Positions 9,286 through 18,284 of a DNA stretch of 48,431 nt are shown here, piece after piece. The first letter of the stretch is position 1; each line of letters begins with the position of its first letter. The DNA comes from an uncultured Roseiflexaceae bacterium. GTDB taxonomy: Bacteria; Chloroflexota; Chloroflexia; Chloroflexales; Roseiflexaceae. The position numbers were made by a program, and so were the translations under genes. The notes beneath the pieces are model-generated. The model worked only from the letters and a program-made list of their open reading frames with translations, had not been told where the DNA came from and ran no database searches. The DNA lies in contig CALKHR010000173.1 in NCBI GenBank assembly GCA_937988885.1, positions 1 to 48,431 of the forward strand, written 5' to 3'.

Positions 9286-12200
9286 GCACTTTTAAGCGCT
9301 ATCAATGCTGGCATCACGAGCGTATTGGCGAGGTTATCAATAAAGAGGCTATCGCCGTCGATATTGCTGATTTTATGGCAACCCACACACCGCTCGGCCA
9401 GATTCGCAGAGTGCAGGCGGGCGACGGCCAAGAACTCAGCGAAACAACGTTGTTAGAAGATCTCATTCGCGGTGCTCAGAATGATCGTCATATTTTTACG
9501 GTGATTCAAGGCATCCCAGGTACGGGCAAATCGCACCTGATCCGTTGGTTGTACGAGCGTTACCAACGCGAACGGGGCGAACTGGAGACCGTTCTGCTCA
9601 TCGAGCGCGCTCAGAATAGCCTACTGGGTACGCTACGCCAAATTATTGCCAAGCTCGATATTGTAAGCGATTCCTTGCAACAGCAGATCGACAAATTACG
9701 AGGCGCCGCCGATAGCCTCTCAGCTCGTGCGCTGAAGGATAATCTGCTCGATCAGTTGCGTATTGCCACTTATGAATATGAGGAATCATCAAAAGGCCAA
9801 ATTAGGCGGAATATCGAACATTTTCTGCTTGACCCCAATATACGCACCTTCCTGAAGCGCGATGGAGGACCGCTTGACCGGATCGCATCGTTCCTGACGA
9901 AAGGACGGCAAAGGGAAGAGAGTAGCGATCGCCCCGAATTTCAAGCCGATGATTTTCAGATTGAATCTGCCTTACTACGCTCTCTACAGACCCATGGTTA
10001 TGCTGAAGCCCGTACCCTGGCAGAAGCGCTTGACCTCAGGCCAAATCTACGCGATGATCTCGCCGCTTACCTGAACCGTCTGCTCGATTATGCGATCGGC
10101 CATACTGTGGCGCTCTCGGCGGATGATCTGCGCCAAACGTTCAACGAACTGCGACGCGAGCTACGACGTCAGGGCAAAGGCCTCGCGCTGTTCATTGAGG
10201 ATATTACCGCCTTTACAGGGATCGACCAAGGCCTGATCGATGTGCTAGCTACACAACACACCGGTGAGGCCAACCGCGAGTTCTGCCGAATGACATCGGT
10301 GATCGGCATCACCGATGACTATTATCAGAGCCGCTTCCCCGATAATCTTCGTCAGCGCATCACCGACCTGCTGACGCTCGATTACAGTGTTGGAGATAAA
10401 AAAGCGGCGGGTCTGCTGCACTCACCAACGGCAGCCGCACATCTATCAGCACGCTACCTCAATGCGATGCGCTCTACTCAAGCCGAGATCAAACTGTGGT
10501 TTGAAGATGGTGCGCAGGAGGAGCGCATCCCCAATCATTGTACCGACTGTCCTCACCGCGAAACGTGCCATGCGGCCTTTGGAGCAGTCAATATCGCGCC
10601 ACCCGATAGTCCACCAGTCGAGGTAGGCCTCTACCCATTCAACCAACAGGCGCTGTGGAACATGTATCAAAGGTTGGACGAAACGCTCTTTGCCCGCACT
10701 CCGCGCTCGTTGTTATACCAAGTGTTGTACGATGTGCTCCAAGCCCATGGGCCGAAGGTGCTTGCAGGAAGTTTCCCACCTGCACCCAAAGAGCTTGCAC
10801 CTGGCATTCCCGAGCGTAATCTGCCAGCCCTCGCCGAACCAGTACAACAACGCTCACTGCGTAGCCAAGCTGGCTCCGACGAGTCACGAGTCCAATCGCT
10901 TATCCTCTTCTGGGGAGATCGCACCATCACTATTCGGCGCGAAGGTGGAGTACAAACGGTGGGCAATCTTACGCCCCAAGTGTTTCAAGCCTTTGACATC
11001 AAACCTATTGAGGGCTTAGAGAGCGGTTCCTCATCTATTCCAGAGCCGACAAGGACTTCTGTTGAAGTCCCTGAAACAAAGAATGATCGTACTGAACTTC
11101 CTCCAAACCCCAGACCAGAGCCAGAACCAGTAACTGGTACAAAATACGATGCCGATATCGAACGTTGGCGCACTGGCGGCAAACTAGAACAATATGAGGA
11201 TCTGCGTCGATTCCTCATTACATTTATTGAACATGCTATCGATTGGGGGCTGCATGGCGTCCCTGCAGGTATGGTCGATGAACGTATCAAGCCAGGACGC
11301 TTCGAGATCGAAGGGCAATCGGGACGAGCCTCAGGGGATCGCCTGGTCTTTCAGCGTAGCAACGAACTAGCATATGTGCTCCAAGCCCTCGCAGATCTTC
11401 AGACCTATGGAACAAATATTCGTCCCGATATACTTGGCGCGCATATGGTGACGCTCAACAGTTGGCTGCGGGCAAACGAACAGCGAATCATCAACTTTGT
11501 GCTTCAGCCAAGCGCCGATCAACCGAGCCCGATGAAACTCGTAGAGTTGCTCCTCCTCGACTGCCTGTTGATCGATATGCTCAGCGGCAACCTGCGCAGC
11601 ACATCCACCACGCCAGTGGATCTACTGAAGACGATTATCAAACACGCAGCGGTGGAAATATCCAATCGACCATCGACCGAACAGGATTGGAGCTTGCTTA
11701 TCCAACGGGCTGGGGAAACTCACAGTCGCGAATGGGTCAATCTGCTACGCAACATTAGGAGTTCGCGTGCCCGTTCCTGTCGTTCTCAATTGCTCAAACA
11801 ACTGAATCAACCACAGGGAACGAGTTCAAGTATCCACTTTTTAGATGCAGCAACGGCCCTGGATATCCTGTCTCGGCTGAATAAACGCGATTGGATCTTG
11901 CGGGAAATTCCCTCTATCGATGAACGAGCAACTGCGATCTGGAAGGATGCGAGCACTGTATACACGCAGATCGCCGAGCGCCTTGACGATGTGCTTAGTG
12001 CTGAGATAAGCTATCAGGCTGCCAAGCTTCAGGAACTCAAAGAGAAACTCGGAGAGGACACAGCAGACACAGTGATGAAGGAAGTTGACGCATTCCTCAA
12101 CACACTGAAGGACAATAACATTCCGTATACGCTGAAAGAAGCACCCGGCAAAGGCAAGTTGTTACATGAGACAATACAATTTATCAACACAACGTGTGAG

Positions 12201-12464
12201 GAAAAAGGGCGGAAAGAACGAGCGGTTCGCATCTCGGCGAGCGAGCGCTATATGCAACTGTTGCATGGCTTTGTCACTTATCTCAACGAAGTAAACGAGT
12301 TAGCAGGCAAGATCAACACTCAGCAGAAGCAGACGATCTCTCAACTCCAAGCCAACAACAGCGCAATGCAGTTGGAAAAGAATACACTCGCAAAATACGA
12401 TGAGATTCTGACGCTTCTCAATAGCCTCACGGCAAGCGCTCAACCTCAGGAGGTGCATCAATGA
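9282..12464 (+). CDS. dpdH: DpdH, large P-loop ATPase
   Basis: 1060 aa from the ATG at 9282, chosen because AGGAGG lies five bases before it and it overlaps the dpdG stop; an in-frame ATG 69 bases upstream lies deep inside dpdG and lacks this site. It begins MSTFKRYQCWHHERIGEV, then FMATHTPLGQIRRV, then Walker A QGIPGTGKSHLIRWLYER (residues ~76-93). The Walker B-like acidic stretch is LFIEDITAFTGID (~301-313). A Cys cluster CTDCPHRETC (~419-428) may bind zinc. The C-terminal ~250 residues are strongly helical with coiled-coil character. It is the predicted motor or ATP switch of the Dpd restriction complex. Together with dpdG and dpdI it forms a trio that is repeated in diverged form at 20731-24982. 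Confidence 0.8.
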   Translation: MSTFKRYQCWHHERIGEVINKEAIAVDIADFMATHTPLGQIRRVQAGDGQELSETTLLEDLIRGAQNDRHIFTVIQGIPGTGKSHLIRWLYERYQRERGELETVLLIERAQNSLLGTLRQIIAKLDIVSDSLQQQIDKLRGAADSLSARALKDNLLDQLRIATYEYEESSKGQIRRNIEHFLLDPNIRTFLKRDGGPLDRIASFLTKGRQREESSDRPEFQADDFQIESALLRSLQTHGYAEARTLAEALDLRPNLRDDLAAYLNRLLDYAIGHTVALSADDLRQTFNELRRELRRQGKGLALFIEDITAFTGIDQGLIDVLATQHTGEANREFCRMTSVIGITDDYYQSRFPDNLRQRITDLLTLDYSVGDKKAAGLLHSPTAAAHLSARYLNAMRSTQAEIKLWFEDGAQEERIPNHCTDCPHRETCHAAFGAVNIAPPDSPPVEVGLYPFNQQALWNMYQRLDETLFARTPRSLLYQVLYDVLQAHGPKVLAGSFPPAPKELAPGIPERNLPALAEPVQQRSLRSQAGSDESRVQSLILFWGDRTITIRREGGVQTVGNLTPQVFQAFDIKPIEGLESGSSSIPEPTRTSVEVPETKNDRTELPPNPRPEPEPVTGTKYDADIERWRTGGKLEQYEDLRRFLITFIEHAIDWGLHGVPAGMVDERIKPGRFEIEGQSGRASGDRLVFQRSNELAYVLQALADLQTYGTNIRPDILGAHMVTLNSWLRANEQRIINFVLQPSADQPSPMKLVELLLLDCLLIDMLSGNLRSTSTTPVDLLKTIIKHAAVEISNRPSTEQDWSLLIQRAGETHSREWVNLLRNIRSSRARSCRSQLLKQLNQPQGTSSSIHFLDAATALDILSRLNKRDWILREIPSIDERATAIWKDASTVYTQIAERLDDVLSAEISYQAAKLQELKEKLGEDTADTVMKEVDAFLNTLKDNNIPYTLKEAPGKGKLLHETIQFINTTCEEKGRKERAVRISASERYMQLLHGFVTYLNEVNELAGKINTQQKQTISQLQANNSAMQLEKNTLAKYDEILTLLNSLTASAQPQEVHQ

Positions 12465-13156
12465 TCACAGCTCTGCTCAAGGAAACGTGCAACAACATCG
12501 AACAGGCAAAGCATCTCAAGAAGGCACAGAGCGAGATTAAAGACATCGAAGCCACTTCTAATGAGCTTGAGAAGTTACTGACATCCACACGTCAACTTGC
12601 TTTAACAACTACGACTTGTGGCGAACGATTGGGCACGGCGATCATTGCCTCGGTGCTCGCTCAACTTCCACCTATCACACAAGAAGTCCAAAACTCAAAA
12701 CAGCGATTTAACTCCTCTAATCGCCGTGAAACGCTTGCGCTCTATAACGTAGGACGTAAAGTGCAAGCTACGTACACTGATCTGAGCGAGCGTTGGAAAC
12801 TCTACGCTCAAGATCAGTTAGCGCCGTACCTGGAATTGCTGCGCTTAGTAATGTACCTACCGGAGGTGGCAGCCAACCAAACAAAGATTCAAGAGCTTAC
12901 TGCCTCCATCAAGCAGCACGCCGAGAAGCCCCCACAAAATAAGGCGCAACTCGCGCAGTTCGATGAACGGCTGCGTCAACTTGGCGAATACCTCGATAGC
13001 ATCGCTCATTTGCCCAAAGAGGTGCAATCATTCCTCGGCAAAGTGGTTGAGGGCACTGCCACTCTTGCGGATCTGAACTCAACTATCCTGCAATGGATTC
13101 AGGATAGCAATCGATCGAGCTCCTTCTCGATCAGTTTTATCACCCGAAGGAGCTAA
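12461..13156 (+). CDS. dpdI: DpdI-like coiled-coil protein
   Basis: 231 aa, start overlaps the dpdH stop (ATGA) with AGGAGG seven to eight bases before. It is almost wholly helical with long heptad-like Lys/Glu/Leu/Gln stretches at residues ~10-55 and ~130-200, ending in a motif EGTATLADLNSTILQWIQ. No catalytic residues are apparent. Position directly after the ATPase and before dpdJ fits DpdI, a Dpd restriction protein of unknown function; a structural or bridging subunit for the DpdH ATPase is a reasonable inference. The assignment is mainly by gene order. Confidence 0.65.
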   Translation: MITALLKETCNNIEQAKHLKKAQSEIKDIEATSNELEKLLTSTRQLALTTTTCGERLGTAIIASVLAQLPPITQEVQNSKQRFNSSNRRETLALYNVGRKVQATYTDLSERWKLYAQDQLAPYLELLRLVMYLPEVAANQTKIQELTASIKQHAEKPPQNKAQLAQFDERLRQLGEYLDSIAHLPKEVQSFLGKVVEGTATLADLNSTILQWIQDSNRSSSFSISFITRRS

Positions 13157-13159
13157 ACT

Positions 13160-16100
13160 ATGCCTGCGGTCGCATTTAGCCAATCAGATCTCGATAAATT
13201 AGCCAACGAGATTCTCACCATTGTAGAGATGGAGGAAGTTCGCTTGCTCAGCTGGGGCTTCATGCGTGTGCAAAGCGATCTTAAAGCGGAACTCCCGCCA
13301 TTACTCCATCGCCTCTCACCGATCGGCAGCGAACTTTGGAATAGAGCGAGCGCCAACGGGATCACACTTGAAGAAGTAATTGATAATTTGGTCGAGCGAC
13401 GGCTCGTGTTCGAGAGCCAAGGCCAATACCGCAGCCGCTTTGCCGAGGCGGTGCGTTTGCTCTTCTTGCTCCGACAGGTGATGCCTTGGTTACCCTGGCA
13501 AGATGCCCCTAGACTTGTGAGCGATCTCCGACTGCACCTTCAGCGCAGGCGTTATCCGCGTCGCGATATACCAAGTTCGGCGCTTCTGCAGGTGCTCGAG
13601 ACATACAACGCTCACGAGATCGCCCTGCTCGCTGCCGATGCACTGCTACGCTCCCACGATAATGAACCGTTGGCACTGGCTCGCTTCCAACTCGATGCAG
13701 CCGCCCGACTATTTGAGGCGTTACGAGATCGTGGCGATAAGGGTATTGTGATTGGTGCGGGCACTGGCGCAGGTAAAACGAAAGCCTTCTATGTACCAGC
13801 ACTCGCACATATCGCCGCCGATGATAGCGAGACACATGCCCCAAAGGCGATTGCGATCTACCCTCGCATTGAGTTGCTGAAGGATCAATTCGCTGAGGCA
13901 TTCAGCGAAGCCCGCAAACTCGACAGGGTGCTGCAACAACACAACAAGCCACCCATTGTCGTTGGCGCGTACTACGGCGATACCCCAACCGATGCCAAGC
14001 AGTTGCTCGAATCCGATCCTAAACGAAACCAAGGTTGGTCGCCCAACAGCGCAAGAGACGGCTGGATCTTCCCCATGATGCCTTGCCCAACTTGCAATGG
14101 CGATCTAGTTTGGTACAAAGAGGATGTGGAGGCTGAGGTCAAGGCAAATAAGAAAGGCAAGTATGGCAATTTTGCACGCCTGCAGTGCGCTTCATGCCGC
14201 TTGACCATTACTGCCGATACAATCGCGCTCACCCGTAGGCAGATGATTGAACGCCCACCGGATATCTTATTCACCACCACTGAAATGCTGAATCGACGGT
14301 TGAGCCGAACTGATGAGCATGCATTGTTTGGTATAGGCGTGAAGTATCCGCCCCGTCTCCTGCTCCTCGACGAAATTCACACATACGAGGGTATGAGTGG
14401 CGCGCAGATCGCGTATCTCCTGCGGCGTTGGCGACACGCGCGAGGTCACCGCCCGGGGCAGGGCTTGGTCATCGTTGGATTATCCGCCACGCTGACCCAA
14501 GCCGAGCCGTTCTTCGCCCGACTCACGGGTCTCCCGATCGAGCATGTGAGCTACGTAACTCCTGCCGAGGACGACATGCTTGAAGAGGGAGTGGAATACA
14601 ATCTTGTGCTTAAAGGCGACCCTGTATCAGGGACAAGTCTGCTCTCAACATCGGTCCAAACGGCGATGCTGCTTGGGCGCATCCTTGATCTACCAGCAGA
14701 TCACCCAAAGGGTGCGGTTTCACGAGGGGCATATGGTCAGCGAATCTTCGCCTTCACCGACACGCTCGATGTGATCAATCGCTGGTTCCACATCGAACAA
14801 GATGCTGAAACAAACCTTACGCTCAGCAAATATCGTAATAAGCGGTCAACCGAGGGCAAGGATGAGGCACGCCGCCGTAACGAGGCAGGACAGTGGTGGT
14901 GGGCTAGTGAGCGGATCGGACATGATCTCGACACGCCACTCAGCCTCGATATCACCTCCTCGCAGTATCGCGGCGTCCGCGCCAATGCGGATCTTGTGGT
15001 GGCCACCAGTACCTTGGAGGTTGGTTTCAACGATCCGACAGTTGGAGCGGTTATCCAACACAAAGCACCACGCAGCCTCGCATCCTTCCTCCAGCGCAAA
15101 GGCCGCGCCGGTCGTAGCCGCCTGATGCGCCCTTGGATGGTCGTGGTCTCCTCGGCATATGGCCGAGATCGCTGGGTGTTCCAGCATGCTGAACGGTTGT
15201 TTAGTCCTAGCCTGCCGCCCCTTGAACTCCCACTCGAGAATCCATATATTCGCAAAATGCAGGCTGCCTTCGCATTGATGGATTGGTTAGCCACTTCACT
15301 TGCAACTCAAGGCTCAAAGGCGGATATTTGGTCAGCCCTCAGCAGCGCTCCTAACCATCGGACAGCTTGGCTTAACTCTCAGCGCCTCAAGATCAAGCGT
15401 ATCCTCGAAAAGGTTTTGCGCAATGAGCCAGAGTTTGAGCAACTCTGCGAATACCTCGATGCGGCGCTTGGCCTCGAAGGCAACACCCGTGAGCGTGATA
15501 TGCTGCTCTGGAGCGAGCCACGCCCATTACTACTCCAGGTGATTCCAGCCCTGCTTCGACAACTGGAAACCAACTGGCAACGAGTAGAACAGGGAGTCGT
15601 TACGCCTTGGTCCGATGCGATCTCCCCAAACCCATTACCGGATATCGTCACCCCAAACCTCTTCTCGCTGCTTAGCCTACCCGAACTCACCTTGCATCTC
15701 CCCGAACATCCAGGGGACTACTCGGACATGCGTGAGGATGAGCAGATGAGCCTTGAGCACGGCATGACAGAATTTGCGCCAGGCCATGTCTCCAAGCGGT
15801 ATGCCCGTAGCAATCGGCTGAAGGAGGCTCACTGGCTCGCGCTCCCAGACATTTCCGACGATGCCGACAAACATATTCAACTCACAAGCCTCGCAATAGA
15901 GCGAGATTCAACACCGCAGCGCATCGAGATCGATGACACTGAGTATTTGGTGTATCGCCCGCGCGCCTATACGTTGGCGATCATTCCCAGCACTGTGTTA
16001 CCGACTAGTAGCGCACGCCTGCTTTGGCGCTCGCGTTTTGTGCCACAGAGTCGCGTCGGATCAGGGAGCAATGTACCTTCTATTGTGCTCAACTTACTTC

Positions 16101-17767
16101 CAAATTCGCCTTGGAACGCTATTTTTAGTAGTCTTGAAGCCGACACGCAAGGCGTCAATAGTTGGGTGGAAGTGACGCGAGCAGCAGTTGGCGTGCGGGC
16201 CGAGACACGCTTTTTGAACGGCGAGTCTCGCCGACGGCGTCTGTTCTTCCAGGAGGGCGATAAAGCAGCGGGATTAGGGTTCAGTATTTACGTAGATGCC
16301 TTGCGTGCAACGTTCATCCCACTCGATCCCGCTCAAGTACTGAATAGCCCCGATTGGGCACGCTTACGCCAGCACCTTATGCCTTCCTACTTTCTGTATT
16401 GTCTTGAGCAGGATGAGCGTCTGCAAGCGCTAAAGTTAACCGATTTTGAGTTGAACTGGCTGTGGCAGATTGAGCTATCAATGATCATAGCAACAGCGGT
16501 CGCTCGTCAGGTTGATCTTTCCACAGCGGCTGATGAAGTGGCAAAAACTCGCGGGACCCTGGCAGAGCGCACAATGGATGTGATATTCCAAAGCCAACAT
16601 GCCACCGACGGCGAGGAGAACGAACAGAACGGTCGCTTACGCGAACGATTACAATCGCTGCTTGCGAATCCCGATGTTGTCGCAGCACTTACGGCATGTA
16701 GCGCGGCGCTTTGGAGTGCGCCCGATGCAGCATTAGAGGCATGGCTTCAGAAGTGCTACGCTGCATCATTAGGCGCTGTGCTCTTCGATGCTGTTACCAA
16801 AGTGGCCGCCGACATCGACCCCGACGATCTCACAATGGATGTGGAAGGCAATACCATTTGGATCGCAGAGCGAACACCCGGAGGCGTCGGCCTTATTCAG
16901 CGTATCGCCGAAGCGATCACACAACGCCCTGGCGATCTGAATCTGCAACTTCTCGATAGCCTGCGGCATTGCGATCGTGAAGCGCTAGCCTCCCAACTCT
17001 TTAGCGTAGCAAAATTAGTTGAGACTGGTGATGTTGCACTCGCAGATGCATTCGATCAGGCACGGAAGGCATCCAGCCTTCATGGGCATACCCAAGCCCT
17101 GCGTGCGATCAGTTCAGCGCTAGAGCCACACAGCCTCCTAGCCACACGCGATCTCATCGTAGCGCTCAATAGCAAATTCTTACGTCCAAGTTCCGATACC
17201 GACAGCGATGAACTCGTTGCTATGCTCGCAGCATATTGGACGCAGGAACAGGATCGTCTTGGCTGTGCTATCGATCTGCGCGTGATGGCCGTAGCCGCCT
17301 GGCAGTTGGCACCCATCCGAACACAAGTTACCAATGTGCTTGGACGTGTGGGCGGAGCAGGGGACACACTCAATGAAAGCCAAGTCTTCAATCTCCTTCA
17401 ATCGCTGCTGTGGCTTGACTGCCGCGATAGTTGCCCAGACTGCATTGAACGCAACCAACCATATCAACAGTTAGTCAAACCCTCGCGCGCGCTGCTTCGT
17501 ACGTTGATCGACCCAAGCGCCCACGCTATTGTGTATAGAACGTTACACTGGGCTGAGCGCCTTAACGAGGAACTCGCCCGAAACTATACTGCTCAGCTTG
17601 TCTGCGAACAAGCAGAGATCGATATGCTGCGCGAAGATGCTGTAAAACTGCTCACAACACCGATCGATGTGGGCTTCCAATGGCATTATCCGACAATCGA
17701 GCGGATTGAACGGTGGGGTACTGGCTGGTTGGTGGGTTTCATCATTCGCGATATGACTCAGCGCTGA
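13160..17767 (+). CDS. dpdJ: DpdJ, giant DEAD/DEAH helicase with DUF1998-like end
   Basis: 1535 aa. Superfamily 2 helicase: Walker A in GAGTGAGKTKAFYVPAL (residues ~200-216), DEIH in LLLDEIHTYEGMSGAQ (~399-414), LSATLT, and motif VI in LQRKGRAGRSR (~641-651). A zinc ribbon is inserted between motifs I and II: CPTC near 311-314 pairs with CASC near 349-352. The long C-terminal part has a DUF1998-like AERTPGGVGLIQRI (~1236-1249) and a Cys cluster SCPDCIERNQ (~1425). This is the organisation of the Dpd helicase J and related DUF1998 helicases such as DrmB/MrfA. It starts three bases after dpdI with GGAGC upstream and is followed by dpdK after ten bases. Probably the main translocase of the restriction complex. 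Confidence 0.8.
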   Translation: MPAVAFSQSDLDKLANEILTIVEMEEVRLLSWGFMRVQSDLKAELPPLLHRLSPIGSELWNRASANGITLEEVIDNLVERRLVFESQGQYRSRFAEAVRLLFLLRQVMPWLPWQDAPRLVSDLRLHLQRRRYPRRDIPSSALLQVLETYNAHEIALLAADALLRSHDNEPLALARFQLDAAARLFEALRDRGDKGIVIGAGTGAGKTKAFYVPALAHIAADDSETHAPKAIAIYPRIELLKDQFAEAFSEARKLDRVLQQHNKPPIVVGAYYGDTPTDAKQLLESDPKRNQGWSPNSARDGWIFPMMPCPTCNGDLVWYKEDVEAEVKANKKGKYGNFARLQCASCRLTITADTIALTRRQMIERPPDILFTTTEMLNRRLSRTDEHALFGIGVKYPPRLLLLDEIHTYEGMSGAQIAYLLRRWRHARGHRPGQGLVIVGLSATLTQAEPFFARLTGLPIEHVSYVTPAEDDMLEEGVEYNLVLKGDPVSGTSLLSTSVQTAMLLGRILDLPADHPKGAVSRGAYGQRIFAFTDTLDVINRWFHIEQDAETNLTLSKYRNKRSTEGKDEARRRNEAGQWWWASERIGHDLDTPLSLDITSSQYRGVRANADLVVATSTLEVGFNDPTVGAVIQHKAPRSLASFLQRKGRAGRSRLMRPWMVVVSSAYGRDRWVFQHAERLFSPSLPPLELPLENPYIRKMQAAFALMDWLATSLATQGSKADIWSALSSAPNHRTAWLNSQRLKIKRILEKVLRNEPEFEQLCEYLDAALGLEGNTRERDMLLWSEPRPLLLQVIPALLRQLETNWQRVEQGVVTPWSDAISPNPLPDIVTPNLFSLLSLPELTLHLPEHPGDYSDMREDEQMSLEHGMTEFAPGHVSKRYARSNRLKEAHWLALPDISDDADKHIQLTSLAIERDSTPQRIEIDDTEYLVYRPRAYTLAIIPSTVLPTSSARLLWRSRFVPQSRVGSGSNVPSIVLNLLPNSPWNAIFSSLEADTQGVNSWVEVTRAAVGVRAETRFLNGESRRRRLFFQEGDKAAGLGFSIYVDALRATFIPLDPAQVLNSPDWARLRQHLMPSYFLYCLEQDERLQALKLTDFELNWLWQIELSMIIATAVARQVDLSTAADEVAKTRGTLAERTMDVIFQSQHATDGEENEQNGRLRERLQSLLANPDVVAALTACSAALWSAPDAALEAWLQKCYAASLGAVLFDAVTKVAADIDPDDLTMDVEGNTIWIAERTPGGVGLIQRIAEAITQRPGDLNLQLLDSLRHCDREALASQLFSVAKLVETGDVALADAFDQARKASSLHGHTQALRAISSALEPHSLLATRDLIVALNSKFLRPSSDTDSDELVAMLAAYWTQEQDRLGCAIDLRVMAVAAWQLAPIRTQVTNVLGRVGGAGDTLNESQVFNLLQSLLWLDCRDSCPDCIERNQPYQQLVKPSRALLRTLIDPSAHAIVYRTLHWAERLNEELARNYTAQLVCEQAEIDMLREDAVKLLTTPIDVGFQWHYPTIERIERWGTGWLVGFIIRDMTQR

Positions 17768-17777
17768 GGAGTAATCC

Positions 17778-18284
17778 ATGCCAAATCGAGTGATTAAATC
17801 GCGCGTTCCTGGCGGCGCGACCCAATTAGCCGATATGTTGACCTCGCTGCTGAGCTTAGAGCTCGCTAAACCAAGTGGCAGACTGTATCTCATATCTCCA
17901 CGCTTAGGAAATATGCTGGTGATTGCGAGTCCGTTCGGTCAATTCCGCTCCCTGATGCCCGAACTCAGCCAAACCGAACTACGTTTAAGCGATGTGTTAG
18001 TTTCATTAGCGATGCGTGGCACATCGGTACGGGTGCTGTATCGTCCAGGTGATGTTCATACCGAGGCGTTCATCGCTCGGCTCGATCCCGCCGTGGAGCG
18101 CCGCCAACTGCCTCGGCTCGAAGAGCGAGGCTTGATCACTGAGCGTTTTTATCTGCGCGGATCACTGGAGTTCGATCTGGGAGGTGTGAGTGCTGGCGAT
18201 GAAAGTATCGAAATCAGCACCAACTCCAGTGATATCGGGCAAGCGCTGTTGGATGCGCAACAATTGTGGGAGCGTGCGCAATGA
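17778..18284 (+). CDS. dpdK: DpdK, phospholipase D-like protein, degenerate
   Basis: 168 aa, starting after GAGGAGTAATCC. The fold pattern is that of a single phospholipase D-like domain: a strand YLISPRLGNMLVIAS with a following acidic segment, then VRVLYRPGD, and near the end a stretch ITERFYLRGSLEFDLGG that aligns with the usual place of the HxK(x4)D and GSxN motifs. The His, Lys and Asn of these motifs are not present here. It sits exactly where dpdK is expected and its stop overlaps the next start. In the PLD nuclease family a HKD pair cleaves phosphodiester bonds; this copy either uses different residues or is a non-catalytic subunit. Confidence 0.65.
   Translation: MPNRVIKSRVPGGATQLADMLTSLLSLELAKPSGRLYLISPRLGNMLVIASPFGQFRSLMPELSQTELRLSDVLVSLAMRGTSVRVLYRPGDVHTEAFIARLDPAVERRQLPRLEERGLITERFYLRGSLEFDLGGVSAGDESIEISTNSSDIGQALLDAQQLWERAQ

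Noticed and set aside
13509..13901. Minus-strand ORFs of 100-185 codons within dpdJ (also 14737-15294)
   Set aside because: Arg/Cys-rich translations typical of antisense frames; the dpdJ frame carries all helicase motifs.
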